In this document: piece after piece, positions 1-8,276 of the stretch
Numbering within the stretch: position 1 is the first letter of the stretch
How the letters are laid out: each line of letters starts with the position of its first letter
From: Clostridium peptidivorans
Lineage (GTDB): Bacteria; Bacillota; Clostridia; Clostridiales; Clostridiaceae
Reading direction: 5' to 3'
Length of the DNA stretch: 64,000 nt
NCBI RefSeq assembly: GCF_900205925.1
Contig: NZ_OAOD01000006.1
Coordinates: 1 to 64,000 of the forward strand
The notes under the pieces: generated by a model
What the model saw: only the letters and a program-made list of their open reading frames with translations
What the model was told of the DNA's origin: nothing
The model's database searches: none
Translations under genes and position numbers: made by a program

Positions 1-140
1 GGGGCGTATCAGCCGTTATCTCCCACCTAAGAAAAGCAGATATCCCAAATCTATGATTTGGTGATAGTCGCTTTCACAGAGTGTGATGGGAGTATTACGG
101 ATGGTTGCCATCGGATAAATTAGGTGATAGTTGATGAGCA
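1..140 (+). other. Folded RNA-like segment cut by the window edge
   Basis: No convincing gene is visible here, but the plus strand folds into a three-way junction. The closing stem pairs CTCCCA (20-25) with TGGGAG (87-92). It encloses a hairpin CCAAATC/GATTTGG (45-61, loop TAT), extended by ATC/GAT, and a hairpin TCACA/TGTGA (74-86). A further hairpin GATGG/CCATC (100-112) follows. The segment is less AT-rich than its surroundings. Such a compact multi-stem fold at the 3' side of something lying outside the window would suit a structured ncRNA or the right end of a transposon with a guide-like RNA (IS200/IS605 type), but no transposase is visible and the family is not identified. Confidence 0.35.
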
Positions 141-176
141 AATATAAGAGTTGATAAATATTTTATAGAGAAGATA

Positions 177-230
177 AAGAAGTCCCTAGTATATTATTTT
201 ATACTTTAAATAATATACTAGGGACTTCTT
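177..230. terminator. Strong bidirectional terminator hairpin
   Basis: Perfect inverted repeat with 23-bp arms (177-199 and 208-230) and an 8-nt loop. A-rich and T-rich flanks make it usable from both sides. It separates the folded segment at the left edge from the minus-strand gene cluster that ends at 248. Confidence 0.8.
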
Positions 231-247
231 TAGATTTTATGGAAGTT

Positions 248-643
248 TTATTTAGTAACCATATAAAAGCAAAATTTTAAAATACCTAAAAAGTATATTA
301 ATAGAAATATGGAAAACACTATATTAAAAATAGTTTTGTCTTTAGTTTTAGCATACATAGGTTTTACTATAAAATGTATTATAAGAAGTAATATTAGAAA
401 AGGAACCAAAACTACTTTTAATATATTTAACTTATCTACTAGTATTAAACTTCTATTAGGTAACTTCATTGTCCTTAAAGTATAAACTGTAACTACACCT
501 AGTATTATACCATTTATACATAATATGTCGTTTTTATATACTTTTCCAGTCAACTGTTCAAGCATAAAATACACTATTATATAAATCATCTCTAAGCATA
601 TAAAAACTACTTGCAAATCTTTGCTATTAAAACTTATTATCAT
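248..643 (-). CDS. Small integral membrane protein of unknown function
   Basis: The product is 131 residues from the first ATG, with about four hydrophobic segments (roughly residues 12-28, 41-56, 75-94 and 107-129). No family is recognised. The ATG at 643 has no SD. The frame stays open upstream and encodes a natural-looking membrane N-terminus (charged Lys-Lys-His, then a run of Ile/Phe), and an AAAGGA motif at 719-724 lies 9 nt before an ATT codon at 707-709. The true start may therefore be ATT or ATA, adding about 22 residues. It is the last gene of a minus-strand cluster with two other very small genes. The upstream location of a secreted peptide would suit an immunity or export role, but that is a guess. 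Confidence 0.55.
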   Translation of the reverse strand: MIISFNSKDLQVVFICLEMIYIIVYFMLEQLTGKVYKNDILCINGIILGVVTVYTLRTMKLPNRSLILVDKLNILKVVLVPFLILLLIIHFIVKPMYAKTKDKTIFNIVFSIFLLIYFLGILKFCFYMVTK

Positions 644-819
644 ACTGATTAAAGTTATAATTATAAAGAATATTATATTAAAATGTTTCTTTATATAGTC
701 ATAAATAATTATTATACTTCCTTTAAATTATTTTCTATTATCTAGGAACCATTGTAAATATCTGATAGTTAGTTAATTAGATAGCACTCTAGATATCTCA
801 GGTTGTTGATAAACATATT

Positions 820-1023
820 TTATTCTTTGTTTTTATTAATGTTAATAGTTATAGCTATTCCTGTTAAGCCTATAATTATTGATAAAGGTAGTGCTTTTGC
901 CATATGAACTTCAGGAATATAGCCTTGTAGATAAATGTTAATAAAAGAAATAATTGATACTATAAATATGATGATTAAAAAATAATTAAAAATATCTTGA
1001 TTTGATCTTTTTCTGTTTTTCAT
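820..1023 (-). CDS. Small two-span membrane protein, unknown
   Basis: A 67-residue protein with a basic N-terminus (MKNRKR) and two hydrophobic stretches (about residues 13-34 and 42-60), ending in a Lys/Asn-rich tail. The start at 1023 is preferred over an ATG 13 codons upstream because a GGGAG motif sits 10 nt before it and the shorter form begins with a typical positively charged membrane N-terminus. It lies between a secreted-peptide gene upstream and a larger membrane-protein gene downstream on the same strand. Nothing in the sequence identifies a family. Confidence 0.5.
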   Translation of the reverse strand: MKNRKRSNQDIFNYFLIIIFIVSIISFINIYLQGYIPEVHMAKALPLSIIIGLTGIAITININKNKE

Positions 1024-1096
1024 TTTATACCAACTCCCTAAAATCCATTGATTTAAGTTCAATTGATTTTTTAATTGTAACTTATTTGATTCTGTT

Positions 1097-1270
1097 TTAG
1101 GTATAAAGTAACCTAATAAAACCTTTCGTTGTCCATTTTTTATAATTTCTTGTTACACTATAAGTCTGAGTAAGTTCAACTTTATCATTACTTTTAACTT
1201 GTACAAATGAAGTCTGTGGAGTAATGATTGCAACACTTAATAACAATGTTAAAATAGTGATTTTGTTCAT
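1097..1270 (-). CDS. Short secreted peptide precursor, unknown
   Basis: A 57-codon gene: MNKIT, a hydrophobic core (about residues 5-16), a Pro-Gln-Thr-Ser turn and a polar 30-residue remainder with one Trp and several Thr, Lys and Tyr. This is what a Sec signal peptide plus a small mature peptide looks like. The start has a GAGAG motif 9 nt upstream. It is the first gene of the minus-strand cluster whose next two members are small membrane proteins. The layout resembles peptide plus membrane immunity/export sets such as those of class II or lactococcin-type bacteriocins, but no signature confirms that. The gene may also be the stub of a longer decayed gene. Confidence 0.5.
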   Translation of the reverse strand: MNKITILTLLLSVAIITPQTSFVQVKSNDKVELTQTYSVTRNYKKWTTKGFIRLLYT

Positions 1271-1440
1271 AATATAAATCTCTCATTTGTATAATTATAA
1301 ATTTTGTTCAGTTAAAGTCCTTACATTTCCAATAATACACTCATTTAATTGGCAAAAATATCCTATATACTAATTTTAACAAAAATAAGGAATTTGGGGA
1401 AGGTAAAATATGGATAAGATCTTTTATTGGACAGAATGAG

Positions 1441-1491
1441 AAAAATCACCCAATCAATAAATATTTAATATTTATTGATTGGGTGATTTTT
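1441..1491. terminator. Bidirectional terminator
   Basis: Perfect 23-bp inverted repeat (1441-1463 with 1469-1491, loop TTTAA), with A-run and T-run at either end. It lies downstream of the minus-strand S1-domain gene. Confidence 0.8.
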
Positions 1492-1560
1492 GTTATTTAT
1501 TTATAATTAATATTGATATTAACTATATTAGCATCATAATTTGTTTAAATGTTTATTATT

Positions 1561-2403
1561 TTAATTTTTTAATGTAGTTCCTTTTTCGTCTTGAGTTATT
1601 AATCCTCTTTTCATAAGTCCACCTAAAGCATTTTTGAAGTTGTTTTTACTTACGCCAAAGGCTTTTGATATATCATCAGGAGAAGACTTATCATTAAAAG
1701 TCATAAACCCATCATGAGATTTTAAATATTCTAATATAGTGTCTTGAAGTTCAGTTCTTTCTTCCTTGGCACGTTTTCTTGGGGTAAGGCCTAATTTCCC
1801 ATCTTCATAAATTTTTATTACGTTTAAATCTAATATATCACCAGCATTTATTTCAGTGAAGTATTCATGTCTTAAAATTACACCTTGATATAAATTATCT
1901 ACAGCTACCATAACACTTTGGTTAGTTTGAAAACCATAAACGGTACCTTTAACAGTATCGCCTACTTTGTATGGAGATTCAGCTTGTAAATATTTATCTA
2001 TATCTGTAGTAGCAGCTATTCTTTTAGTCTTATCTAGGTATATATAAAATAAATAATTCTTATCAGTTTGTAGTCCGTAAAGTTTTTCTTTAAGTGGAAC
2101 TAGAATATCTTTTTCTAAGCCAATATCAATAAAACTTCCAATTTGGGTATTAGCAACAACTTTTAAATAAGCAATTTCGCCTACCTGGGCTAAAGGTTTT
2201 TTTAATGTAGCAATAACTCTATCCTTTGAATCTGTATAGATGAAGGCATCAACCTCATCATCTATGTTAAGTTCCATATTAAGAGCATTACCATTTGGAA
2301 GCAGTATATCATCTGAAGTTTTCCCAGTACCTGCATCTAAGAAGTAGCCAAAGTCAGGTCTTCTTACAATTTTTAATTTGTTGAAATTTCCTATGTTTAT
2401 CAA
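1561..2403 (-). CDS. cvfB: CvfB-like S1 RNA-binding protein
   Basis: 280 residues, the usual length for the CvfB/YitL family of RNA-binding regulators (conserved virulence factor B in staphylococci). The N-terminal two thirds consist of S1-like beta-barrel repeats; the clearest is at about residues 145-210 and contains a typical GDTVKGTVYG start. The C-terminal 60 residues form a winged-helix domain (MTFNDKSSPDDISKAFGVSK region), which completes the family architecture. Translation starts at TTG (2403), supported by a GAGGT motif 7 nt upstream; no ATG fits. The gene lies just downstream of a DEAD-box helicase on the same strand with a 56-bp gap, so the two RNA-related genes may be co-transcribed. 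The function is known from the family, not shown here. Confidence 0.85.
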   Translation of the reverse strand: MINIGNFNKLKIVRRPDFGYFLDAGTGKTSDDILLPNGNALNMELNIDDEVDAFIYTDSKDRVIATLKKPLAQVGEIAYLKVVANTQIGSFIDIGLEKDILVPLKEKLYGLQTDKNYLFYIYLDKTKRIAATTDIDKYLQAESPYKVGDTVKGTVYGFQTNQSVMVAVDNLYQGVILRHEYFTEINAGDILDLNVIKIYEDGKLGLTPRKRAKEERTELQDTILEYLKSHDGFMTFNDKSSPDDISKAFGVSKNNFKNALGGLMKRGLITQDEKGTTLKN

Positions 2404-2459
2404 GTTTATTACCTCGCTTTATATTTATATGTATATATTTTTTTCTTTCTTTATTTTAT

Positions 2460-3608
2460 TTATTCTCTAAAGGAATCCATGATTTTTCCCTTGAATATCT
2501 TCTTAGGTTTTACAATTATATTAAGGTTTTTTTCATATTTTTTAATTAAGGATAATTCCACTGGAGAAATTATAGATATTGATGTACCAAAGTCTCCAGC
2601 TCTTCCTGTTCTTCCTGATCTATGTAGGTATTCCTTTGGATCCGATGGTAAGTTTAAATTAAATATGTGAGTTACATCTTTTACATCTAGACCTCTAGCA
2701 GCTATGTCAGAGGATACTAAAAGTTGAACTTTTCCACTTCTAAAGCCCTCTAATGCTTTTTTTCTATCTTCCTTTGATGTGTTACTATAAATTCCTTCAG
2801 CATTTATGTGATGATACTTAAGTCTTACAGTAGCTAAATCAACTTCTTCACTTCTATTTAAAAATACAATGGCTCTTTTTGGGTTGATTGAAGCCACGAG
2901 TTTTCGTAAAGTTTCAATTTTTTCTCTTGGGTCTGAAACAAAGTACATATGCTCAATATTTTCATTAACTGTATCAATGTCCTCAATTTTTATTACTTCA
3001 GGTTCCTTCATAATTTCTTTTGTTATATTTAATGTTTCTTCATGAATTGTTGCTGAAAAAGCCATAAGCTGTCTATCTCTTAGTGTGGTTTTAATTATAT
3101 TTTTTACAATAGATAGTTTATCCTTAGCAAGTAGGTTATCTGCTTCATCTAATACAATTGTTTTAATTGTATGAGCCTTTATCTTTTTTTGAGATATAAG
3201 TTCTAGTACTCTTCCTACAGAACCTACAATTATATGAGGCTTTTCCTTTAACTTTTCTATTTGCCTTTTTGCATTAACTTCACCTATAATTGGGGTTGAA
3301 GTGATACCTGCTCCAGAGTTTTCTGATAAAAGTTTTATTTCGCTATCTATTTGCATAACAAGCTCATGGGTTGGAGCAAGAATTAGAGCTTGCATTTCTC
3401 TTTTAGAACTATCTATGTTTTGAAATAAAGGTAATAAATAAGCTAAGGTTTTACCGCTGCCGGTTTGGGATTGACCTATTAAATCCTTTTTCTCTAAGGC
3501 TAGTGGTATAACCTTTGATTGAATTGGGGTAGGATTTATTATATTTGCCTTTTTTAAGCCCTCTATTAGATTGTTATTTAATCCTAATTTATCAAATGAA
3601 TCTATCAT
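2460..3608 (-). CDS. DEAD-box RNA helicase (YfmL/CshB-like)
   Basis: 382 residues comprising only the two RecA-like helicase domains with little C-terminal extension. Visible motifs: Q-motif region with PTPIQ, Walker A SQTGSGKT (47-54), PTHE in place of the usual PTRE for motif Ia, LDEAD (Walker B), FSAT (motif III) and HRSGRTGRAG (motif VI). The minimal size resembles Bacillus YfmL, a helicase of ribosome assembly; CshB is another possible relative. A strong AGGAGG lies 5 nt before the ATG. It is divergent from a second helicase gene. Replacement of Arg by His in motif Ia is slightly unusual but does not by itself suggest loss of function. Confidence 0.9.
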   Translation of the reverse strand: MIDSFDKLGLNNNLIEGLKKANIINPTPIQSKVIPLALEKKDLIGQSQTGSGKTLAYLLPLFQNIDSSKREMQALILAPTHELVMQIDSEIKLLSENSGAGITSTPIIGEVNAKRQIEKLKEKPHIIVGSVGRVLELISQKKIKAHTIKTIVLDEADNLLAKDKLSIVKNIIKTTLRDRQLMAFSATIHEETLNITKEIMKEPEVIKIEDIDTVNENIEHMYFVSDPREKIETLRKLVASINPKRAIVFLNRSEEVDLATVRLKYHHINAEGIYSNTSKEDRKKALEGFRSGKVQLLVSSDIAARGLDVKDVTHIFNLNLPSDPKEYLHRSGRTGRAGDFGTSISIISPVELSLIKKYEKNLNIIVKPKKIFKGKIMDSFRE

Positions 3609-3849
3609 AATTTCCTCCTGTGCATTAACATAAGTTTATATTCATACTTAGTATATCATTTTTAAGACAAATTATCTCTAAAATATGATAATAAAAGGAA
3701 ACATCTAGAGTTAAGTGAGAGGTGTTGAATTATAAGAAAATCAAAGACTTTCATAAATCATGCAAGAGGAATATATGAAATTATTATATACCTAATGGCT
3801 TAATAGGTTATAATAAGTGATGATAATATATAGAGAGAGGAACAATAAT

Positions 3850-5295
3850 ATGAAGAAATTAAATTTTAACGATTTTAATATAAGCAAGGAGATTATTGAA
3901 GCATTAAATAAGATGGGATATGAAAATCCATCAGAGGTTCAAGAAAAGGTAATTCCTTTAATACTTGATGGTAAGGATATAATAGTAAAATCACAAACTG
4001 GAAGTGGGAAAACTGCAGCCTTTGGAGTACCAATTTGTGAAAAAATAACATGGGAAGAAAATAAACCTCAAGCACTAGTACTTACTCCTACAAGAGAACT
4101 TGCAATACAAGTAAAAGAAGATATAAATAACATAGGAAGACTTAAGAGAATAAGAGCTACAGCAGTCTTTGGTAAGCACCCTATGGAAATTCAAAAAAGG
4201 GAACTTAAACAAAGAGTACATATAATTGTGGGAACGCCTGGAAGAACCATGGATCATATAGAAAGAGGAAATATAAATTTAGAAGAAATAAAGTATCTTA
4301 TAATAGATGAAGCAGATGAAATGTTAAATATGGGTTTCATTGATCAAGTAACAGCTATAATAGAAAGAATGCCTAGAAATAGAGTTACAATTTTACTTTC
4401 AGCTACCATGCCTGAGAAAATTGAGGCTTTATGCAAAAGTTATATGATAAATCCTATAAACATAGAAATTAATCCTGAAAGTATTACTACAGAAAGAATT
4501 GAAGAAGTTTATTATGAAGCTCTTCAAAGTGATAAGCTTCAGCTTTTAAATAAAATTATTTATACTGAAAGACCGGATAGTTCAATTATATTTTGTAGTA
4601 CAAAGGAAGGCGTAGATAGTTTAGTTAGAGATATGAAAGATAGAGGGTATTCCTGTAAGGCACTTCATGGAGGCATGGAACAAAAGGATAGAATTGATAT
4701 CATGCAGCAATTTAAAAGAGGTGAGTTTACATTTCTAATAGCTACGGATGTAGCAGCTAGAGGGATTCATGTGGAAGATATTACACATGTTATTAATTAC
4801 GATACTCCTGTAGAAAAGGAAAGCTATGTTCATAGAATTGGAAGAACAGGACGTGCAGGAAATAAAGGTAAGGCTATAACCTTTGTATCTCCAAGGGAAG
4901 AGAGAATGTTAAATATCATAGAGGATTATGTAGGATATAAAATTGAACTAGGGAAAATTCCTTCAGAAGAAGAAGTCCGCGAAGGTAAGAAAATTTTTAG
5001 AGAAAAATCAAAATCTACGCCTAAATTAAAAGTTGATAAAAGTGCATCCCTTAATAAAGAAATTACAAAGATATATATTAATGCAGGAAAAAAGAAAAAA
5101 ATTAGAGCAGGAGACATAGTAGGAACAATTACAAGCATTGAAGGAGTTAGTGCTGAAGATATAGGAATTATAGACGTTCAAGAGAACTTTTCTTATGTAG
5201 ATATACTTCAAGGAAAAGGGAAAGTTGTACTAAAGGAACTACAAGATAAAACAATTAAGGGTAAAAAAGTTAGAGTTCAAAGAGCGGTTAAGTAA
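3850..5295 (+). CDS. dbpA: DbpA-type DEAD-box RNA helicase
   Basis: 481 residues from the chosen ATG, which has an AGAGAGG motif 9 nt upstream; an in-frame ATG 11 codons earlier lacks one. Helicase motifs: SQTGSGKT (48-55), PTRE, IDEADEMLNMGF, SAT, HGGMEQ and HRIGRTGRAG. The last 75 residues, after a Lys-rich linker, form the DbpA RNA-recognition fold (KIYINAGKKKKIRAGDIVG region, then the GIID segment). This domain in Bacillus YxiN and E. coli DbpA binds hairpin 92 of 23S rRNA, so a role in 50S subunit assembly is likely. It is divergently arranged with the shorter helicase. Confidence 0.92.
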   Translation: MKKLNFNDFNISKEIIEALNKMGYENPSEVQEKVIPLILDGKDIIVKSQTGSGKTAAFGVPICEKITWEENKPQALVLTPTRELAIQVKEDINNIGRLKRIRATAVFGKHPMEIQKRELKQRVHIIVGTPGRTMDHIERGNINLEEIKYLIIDEADEMLNMGFIDQVTAIIERMPRNRVTILLSATMPEKIEALCKSYMINPINIEINPESITTERIEEVYYEALQSDKLQLLNKIIYTERPDSSIIFCSTKEGVDSLVRDMKDRGYSCKALHGGMEQKDRIDIMQQFKRGEFTFLIATDVAARGIHVEDITHVINYDTPVEKESYVHRIGRTGRAGNKGKAITFVSPREERMLNIIEDYVGYKIELGKIPSEEEVREGKKIFREKSKSTPKLKVDKSASLNKEITKIYINAGKKKKIRAGDIVGTITSIEGVSAEDIGIIDVQENFSYVDILQGKGKVVLKELQDKTIKGKKVRVQRAVK

Positions 5296-5423
5296 AATAT
5301 AACGTAAGTTGAATTTATTTAGAAAGATTTAATTATAATTAGAGTTAATGTTGCAAGAGAACATATTGTATCTATATAATAGGGTGTAGAAATAGAATAA
5401 ATAATTGAGGTGAAAAAGTTTTA

Positions 5424-5858
5424 ATGTTTGACTTAGATGATTGTATTGGAATTATAACTAGTAGAAGTACTAAAGAAATTATTGATGCTTTTAGCAGTAA
5501 AGTAGAAGCTTGTGGTATCACAAGAGTTCAATGGATAGCTATTTATTATATAGGAAAAGAAGAAGGGATAACCCAAAAAAAGTTGGGAGAAAAAATGGAT
5601 CTAAAGGAATCTACTGTTGCCAGATTAGTTGATAGAATGGAGAAAGAAGGAACAGTGGAAAGAATTAAAGATGCTAGTGATAAAAGAATAACTAAATTAT
5701 ATTTAACTAAGCTAGGTAAATACAAGAGAGAAGAAATACTTCCTATAGGTGAAAGTTTTTCAAAAGAAGGAATTGAAGGAATAAGTGAAGAACATTTAAG
5801 CATATTTAAAGAGGTTCTAAATAAAATCGTGGATAACACAAAAAAGAATGTTAAATAA
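5424..5858 (+). CDS. MarR-family transcriptional regulator
   Basis: 144 residues, typical of MarR proteins. The winged-helix core spans about residues 30-105, with ITQKKLGEKMDLKESTVARL as helix-turn-helix and the DKRITKLYLTKLG wing carrying the conserved Asp-Lys-Arg. Terminal helices would form the dimer interface. A GAGGTG motif precedes the ATG by 11 nt. The next gene encodes an AhpD-like protein about 125 bp downstream behind a hairpin; MarR regulators often control adjacent redox or detoxification genes, but no operator was identified here. The ligand cannot be predicted. Confidence 0.88.
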   Translation: MFDLDDCIGIITSRSTKEIIDAFSSKVEACGITRVQWIAIYYIGKEEGITQKKLGEKMDLKESTVARLVDRMEKEGTVERIKDASDKRITKLYLTKLGKYKREEILPIGESFSKEGIEGISEEHLSIFKEVLNKIVDNTKKNVK

Positions 5859-5887
5859 GTAACGGTTTTATATAATTAAGTATTGTT

Positions 5888-5909
5888 TATACCACTGAGA
5901 GGTGGTATA
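5888..5909 (+). terminator. Short hairpin after marR-type gene
   Basis: TATACCAC pairs with GTGGTATA around a 6-nt loop. There is no good T-run, so it may be a weak terminator or, since it is a dyad upstream of the next gene, a regulator-binding site. Confidence 0.4.
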
Positions 5910-5984
5910 ATTTATGTAGGAATACTTGCTATGGCAAGTATTAGTGTGTAAAGTAAATGTTTGAAATAAGGGGGAAAATTTATT

Positions 5985-6338
5985 ATGAGTAAGAATCCAA
6001 GAGAAATGCTAAATGCCTTTATGGGAGGATTACAAGAAGTAGGAACAACAAACGGAGCAAGTGTAGAAGCGTTCATGAACCTTTTAGGAGCATCTTATAC
6101 ACCAGGAGCTGTAGATGTTAAGACAAAAGAGCTTATAAGTGTAGCAATAGCAGCTTATAGTCGCTGCGAATATTGCATAGTATTTCACGTATTTAAGGCA
6201 TTAGAAGCAGGTGCTACCAGAGAAGAAATAATGGAAGCTGCCATGGTTGCAGTTGCATTTGGTGGTGGCCCATCAATGGCGTATAGTGTAACTTTACTTA
6301 AAGACTCAATAGATGAGTTTGAAAAAGATTTTAAATAA
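5985..6338 (+). CDS. AhpD-like / carboxymuconolactone decarboxylase family protein
   Basis: 117 residues forming a single all-helical CMD domain. The signature CxxCxxxH is present as Cys61-Glu-Tyr-Cys64 with His68, the peroxidatic-type dithiol of AhpD-like proteins, followed by the conserved GATREEI segment and a Gly-rich VAFGGGPS stretch. Such proteins act as thiol-dependent peroxidase or reductase partners in the cytoplasm. In AhpD itself the reductant is lipoylated protein, and the next gene downstream encodes a lipoyl-domain dihydrolipoamide dehydrogenase; a functional link is possible but inferred. Start supported by AGGGGGA 10 nt upstream. Confidence 0.88.
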   Translation: MSKNPREMLNAFMGGLQEVGTTNGASVEAFMNLLGASYTPGAVDVKTKELISVAIAAYSRCEYCIVFHVFKALEAGATREEIMEAAMVAVAFGGGPSMAYSVTLLKDSIDEFEKDFK

Positions 6339-6376
6339 TAGGATATTTTAAAAGAATGTAGATATTATATAAATAG

Positions 6377-6419
6377 TGGCCCTGTAAATCTAGATAATAA
6401 GTATAGATTTGCAGGGTCA
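6377..6419 (+). terminator. Terminator-like hairpin
   Basis: About 16 paired positions with two G-U wobbles, joining 377-392 to 404-419 of this kilobase, between the AhpD-like gene and the dehydrogenase gene. No long T-run follows, so termination efficiency is uncertain. Confidence 0.55.
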
Positions 6420-6515
6420 TATGTCTAATACAAACAATTTTTTAGTAAAATCTAGAAGAATAACTTAAAATTTATGTTATAAATTAACAAATATTAAAAT
6501 AAGGAGAAAAAAATA

Positions 6516-8276
6516 ATGGTAGATTTAAAAATAGAAAAATTAGCTGGACATAGTAAAAAGGGAAAAGTGGGGAAAATAAGTGCAAAAATAGGTGATGAGT
6601 TAAAAGAGGGACAGGTTATTTTTCAAGTTGAATGTGATAAGGGAAATGCACAAGTAAAATCAAATTGTGATGGAATATTAAAGGACTTAAAGGTTAAAGA
6701 AGGAGACACAGTTAATATAGGAGACATAGTAGCTCATATAGATGGAGTTATAAAGGAAAAAGAAGATAAAAAGGTAAGCTCAGTAAGTGAAATGGAGCAA
6801 AGTAAGTCTCAGGGAAATAAAGCTAAATCTTCAAGCTTTGACTATTTTGGAGGGATGTTAAAACCTATAAAAAGGGAAGTAGAATGTGATTTAGCAGTTA
6901 TAGGGGCAGGTCCTGGAGGTTATGTAGCAGCGATCTATGCAGCAAAACAGGGCTTAAAAACTGTTATTATTGAAAAGGAGGAAGTAGGAGGAACCTGTTT
7001 AAATGTAGGATGCATACCAACAAAGGCATTGGTAAGATCCTCTGAAGTATTTGATAATATAAAACATAGTGAGGAATTTGGAATTAAGACAGCAGATGCA
7101 TTTGTAGACATGGAAAAAGTCATAGAAAGAAAAAATGGAATAGTTAAAAAGCTTACAGGTGGAGTAGATTATTTATTACAGAAAAATTCTATAGAAAAGA
7201 TCTCAGGAACAGGAGAAATATTAGATAAAAATAAAGTTTTTGTAAAGGGAAAAAGAGAAGAAGTTACTATAAATACGAAAAATATAATTATTGCAACGGG
7301 ATCAAAAATTGCAAGTATCAATATAGATGGCTTTAATGGAAATAAGGTTATAAATAGTACTGAAGCATTGGATATGAAGGAATTGCCTAAGAGTATGGTA
7401 ATTATCGGCGGTGGAGTTATTGGAATGGAATTTGCCTTTATATATTCTAACTTGGGAGTAGATATATCAGTAATTGAATATATGCCAAAGGTTCTTTGTA
7501 CAATGGATGAAGATGTATCTGATGAAATAGTATCCATAGCAAAGGAAAAGGGAATAAAGTTCTTTACATCATCAAAAGTAACAAGTGTTAAGGAAAGCGA
7601 AGATGACAGAGCTATTGTGTATTTTGATATGAATGGTAAGGAAAAGCTTATAACTTGTGATAAAGTTTTAGTTGCTATTGGAAGAGAGCCAAATATTGAT
7701 GGACTAGGAATTGAGAAGATTGGTATAGAATTAAATGAAAATAAAAAGGGAATAAAGGCTGATGATAAATTAAAAACAAATATTGAAAATATTTATGCCA
7801 TAGGCGATGTAAATAATAAGATAGGACTTGCACATGTAGCATCTCATGGAGCAATTGTGGCTGTGGATAATATATTAGGGAAAAATAGTGAGATGGATTA
7901 CTCCGCAGTCCCAAGTGTAGTTTATACTACTCCAGAGGTGGCTACGGTAGGTATGACAGAAAAAATGGCAGTGTCTTCAGGAATTCAAATTAAAATTGGT
8001 AAGTTCCCATTTATGGCTAATGGAAAGGCTTTAACTCATGGAGAAGAAAAGGGTTTTGTAAAAGTTATTAAAGATAATAATACAAATAAGCTTATCGGAG
8101 CTTCTATAGTAGGACCTAATGCTTCAGATTTAATTGGGGTATTAACTTTAGCTATCAAAAATAATATTACAGAAGAGCAGATAAAGGAAACAATAGTTGC
8201 TCACCCAACTACGGGAGAAGCTATTCATGAAGCTGTCTTATCCTTAGAAGGTGGTGCGATTCACTTTGATAGCTAA
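6516..8276 (+). CDS. lpdA: Dihydrolipoamide dehydrogenase with N-terminal lipoyl domain
   Basis: 586 residues, about 120 longer than a plain E3 because of an N-terminal lipoyl domain (residues 1-77). The lipoylation turn reads ECDKGN with Lys42 as the predicted lipoate carrier; a charged linker follows. FAD-binding GAGPGG lies at about residue 129, the redox disulfide in GGTCLNVGCIPTK near 160/165, the NAD-binding GGGVIGME near 300, and the C-terminal catalytic HPTTGE near 562. It reoxidises dihydrolipoyl groups with NAD+. No E1, E2 or glycine-cleavage genes are next to it; instead a lipoate ligase gene overlaps its 3' end, which suggests that this operon supplies charged lipoyl carriers to a complex encoded elsewhere. 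AAGGAG precedes the start. Confidence 0.92.
   Translation: MVDLKIEKLAGHSKKGKVGKISAKIGDELKEGQVIFQVECDKGNAQVKSNCDGILKDLKVKEGDTVNIGDIVAHIDGVIKEKEDKKVSSVSEMEQSKSQGNKAKSSSFDYFGGMLKPIKREVECDLAVIGAGPGGYVAAIYAAKQGLKTVIIEKEEVGGTCLNVGCIPTKALVRSSEVFDNIKHSEEFGIKTADAFVDMEKVIERKNGIVKKLTGGVDYLLQKNSIEKISGTGEILDKNKVFVKGKREEVTINTKNIIIATGSKIASINIDGFNGNKVINSTEALDMKELPKSMVIIGGGVIGMEFAFIYSNLGVDISVIEYMPKVLCTMDEDVSDEIVSIAKEKGIKFFTSSKVTSVKESEDDRAIVYFDMNGKEKLITCDKVLVAIGREPNIDGLGIEKIGIELNENKKGIKADDKLKTNIENIYAIGDVNNKIGLAHVASHGAIVAVDNILGKNSEMDYSAVPSVVYTTPEVATVGMTEKMAVSSGIQIKIGKFPFMANGKALTHGEEKGFVKVIKDNNTNKLIGASIVGPNASDLIGVLTLAIKNNITEEQIKETIVAHPTTGEAIHEAVLSLEGGAIHFDS

Noticed and set aside
1412-1440. Tiny plus-strand frame (MDKIFYWTE) with a good SD just before the terminator
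   Set aside because: Only nine codons long and ends at TGA before a terminator; at most the stub of a lost gene, no basis for calling it.
2479-2670. Plus-strand frame of 63 codons inside the shorter helicase gene
   Set aside because: Antisense shadow of the helicase coding strand; no SD and no protein-like pattern.
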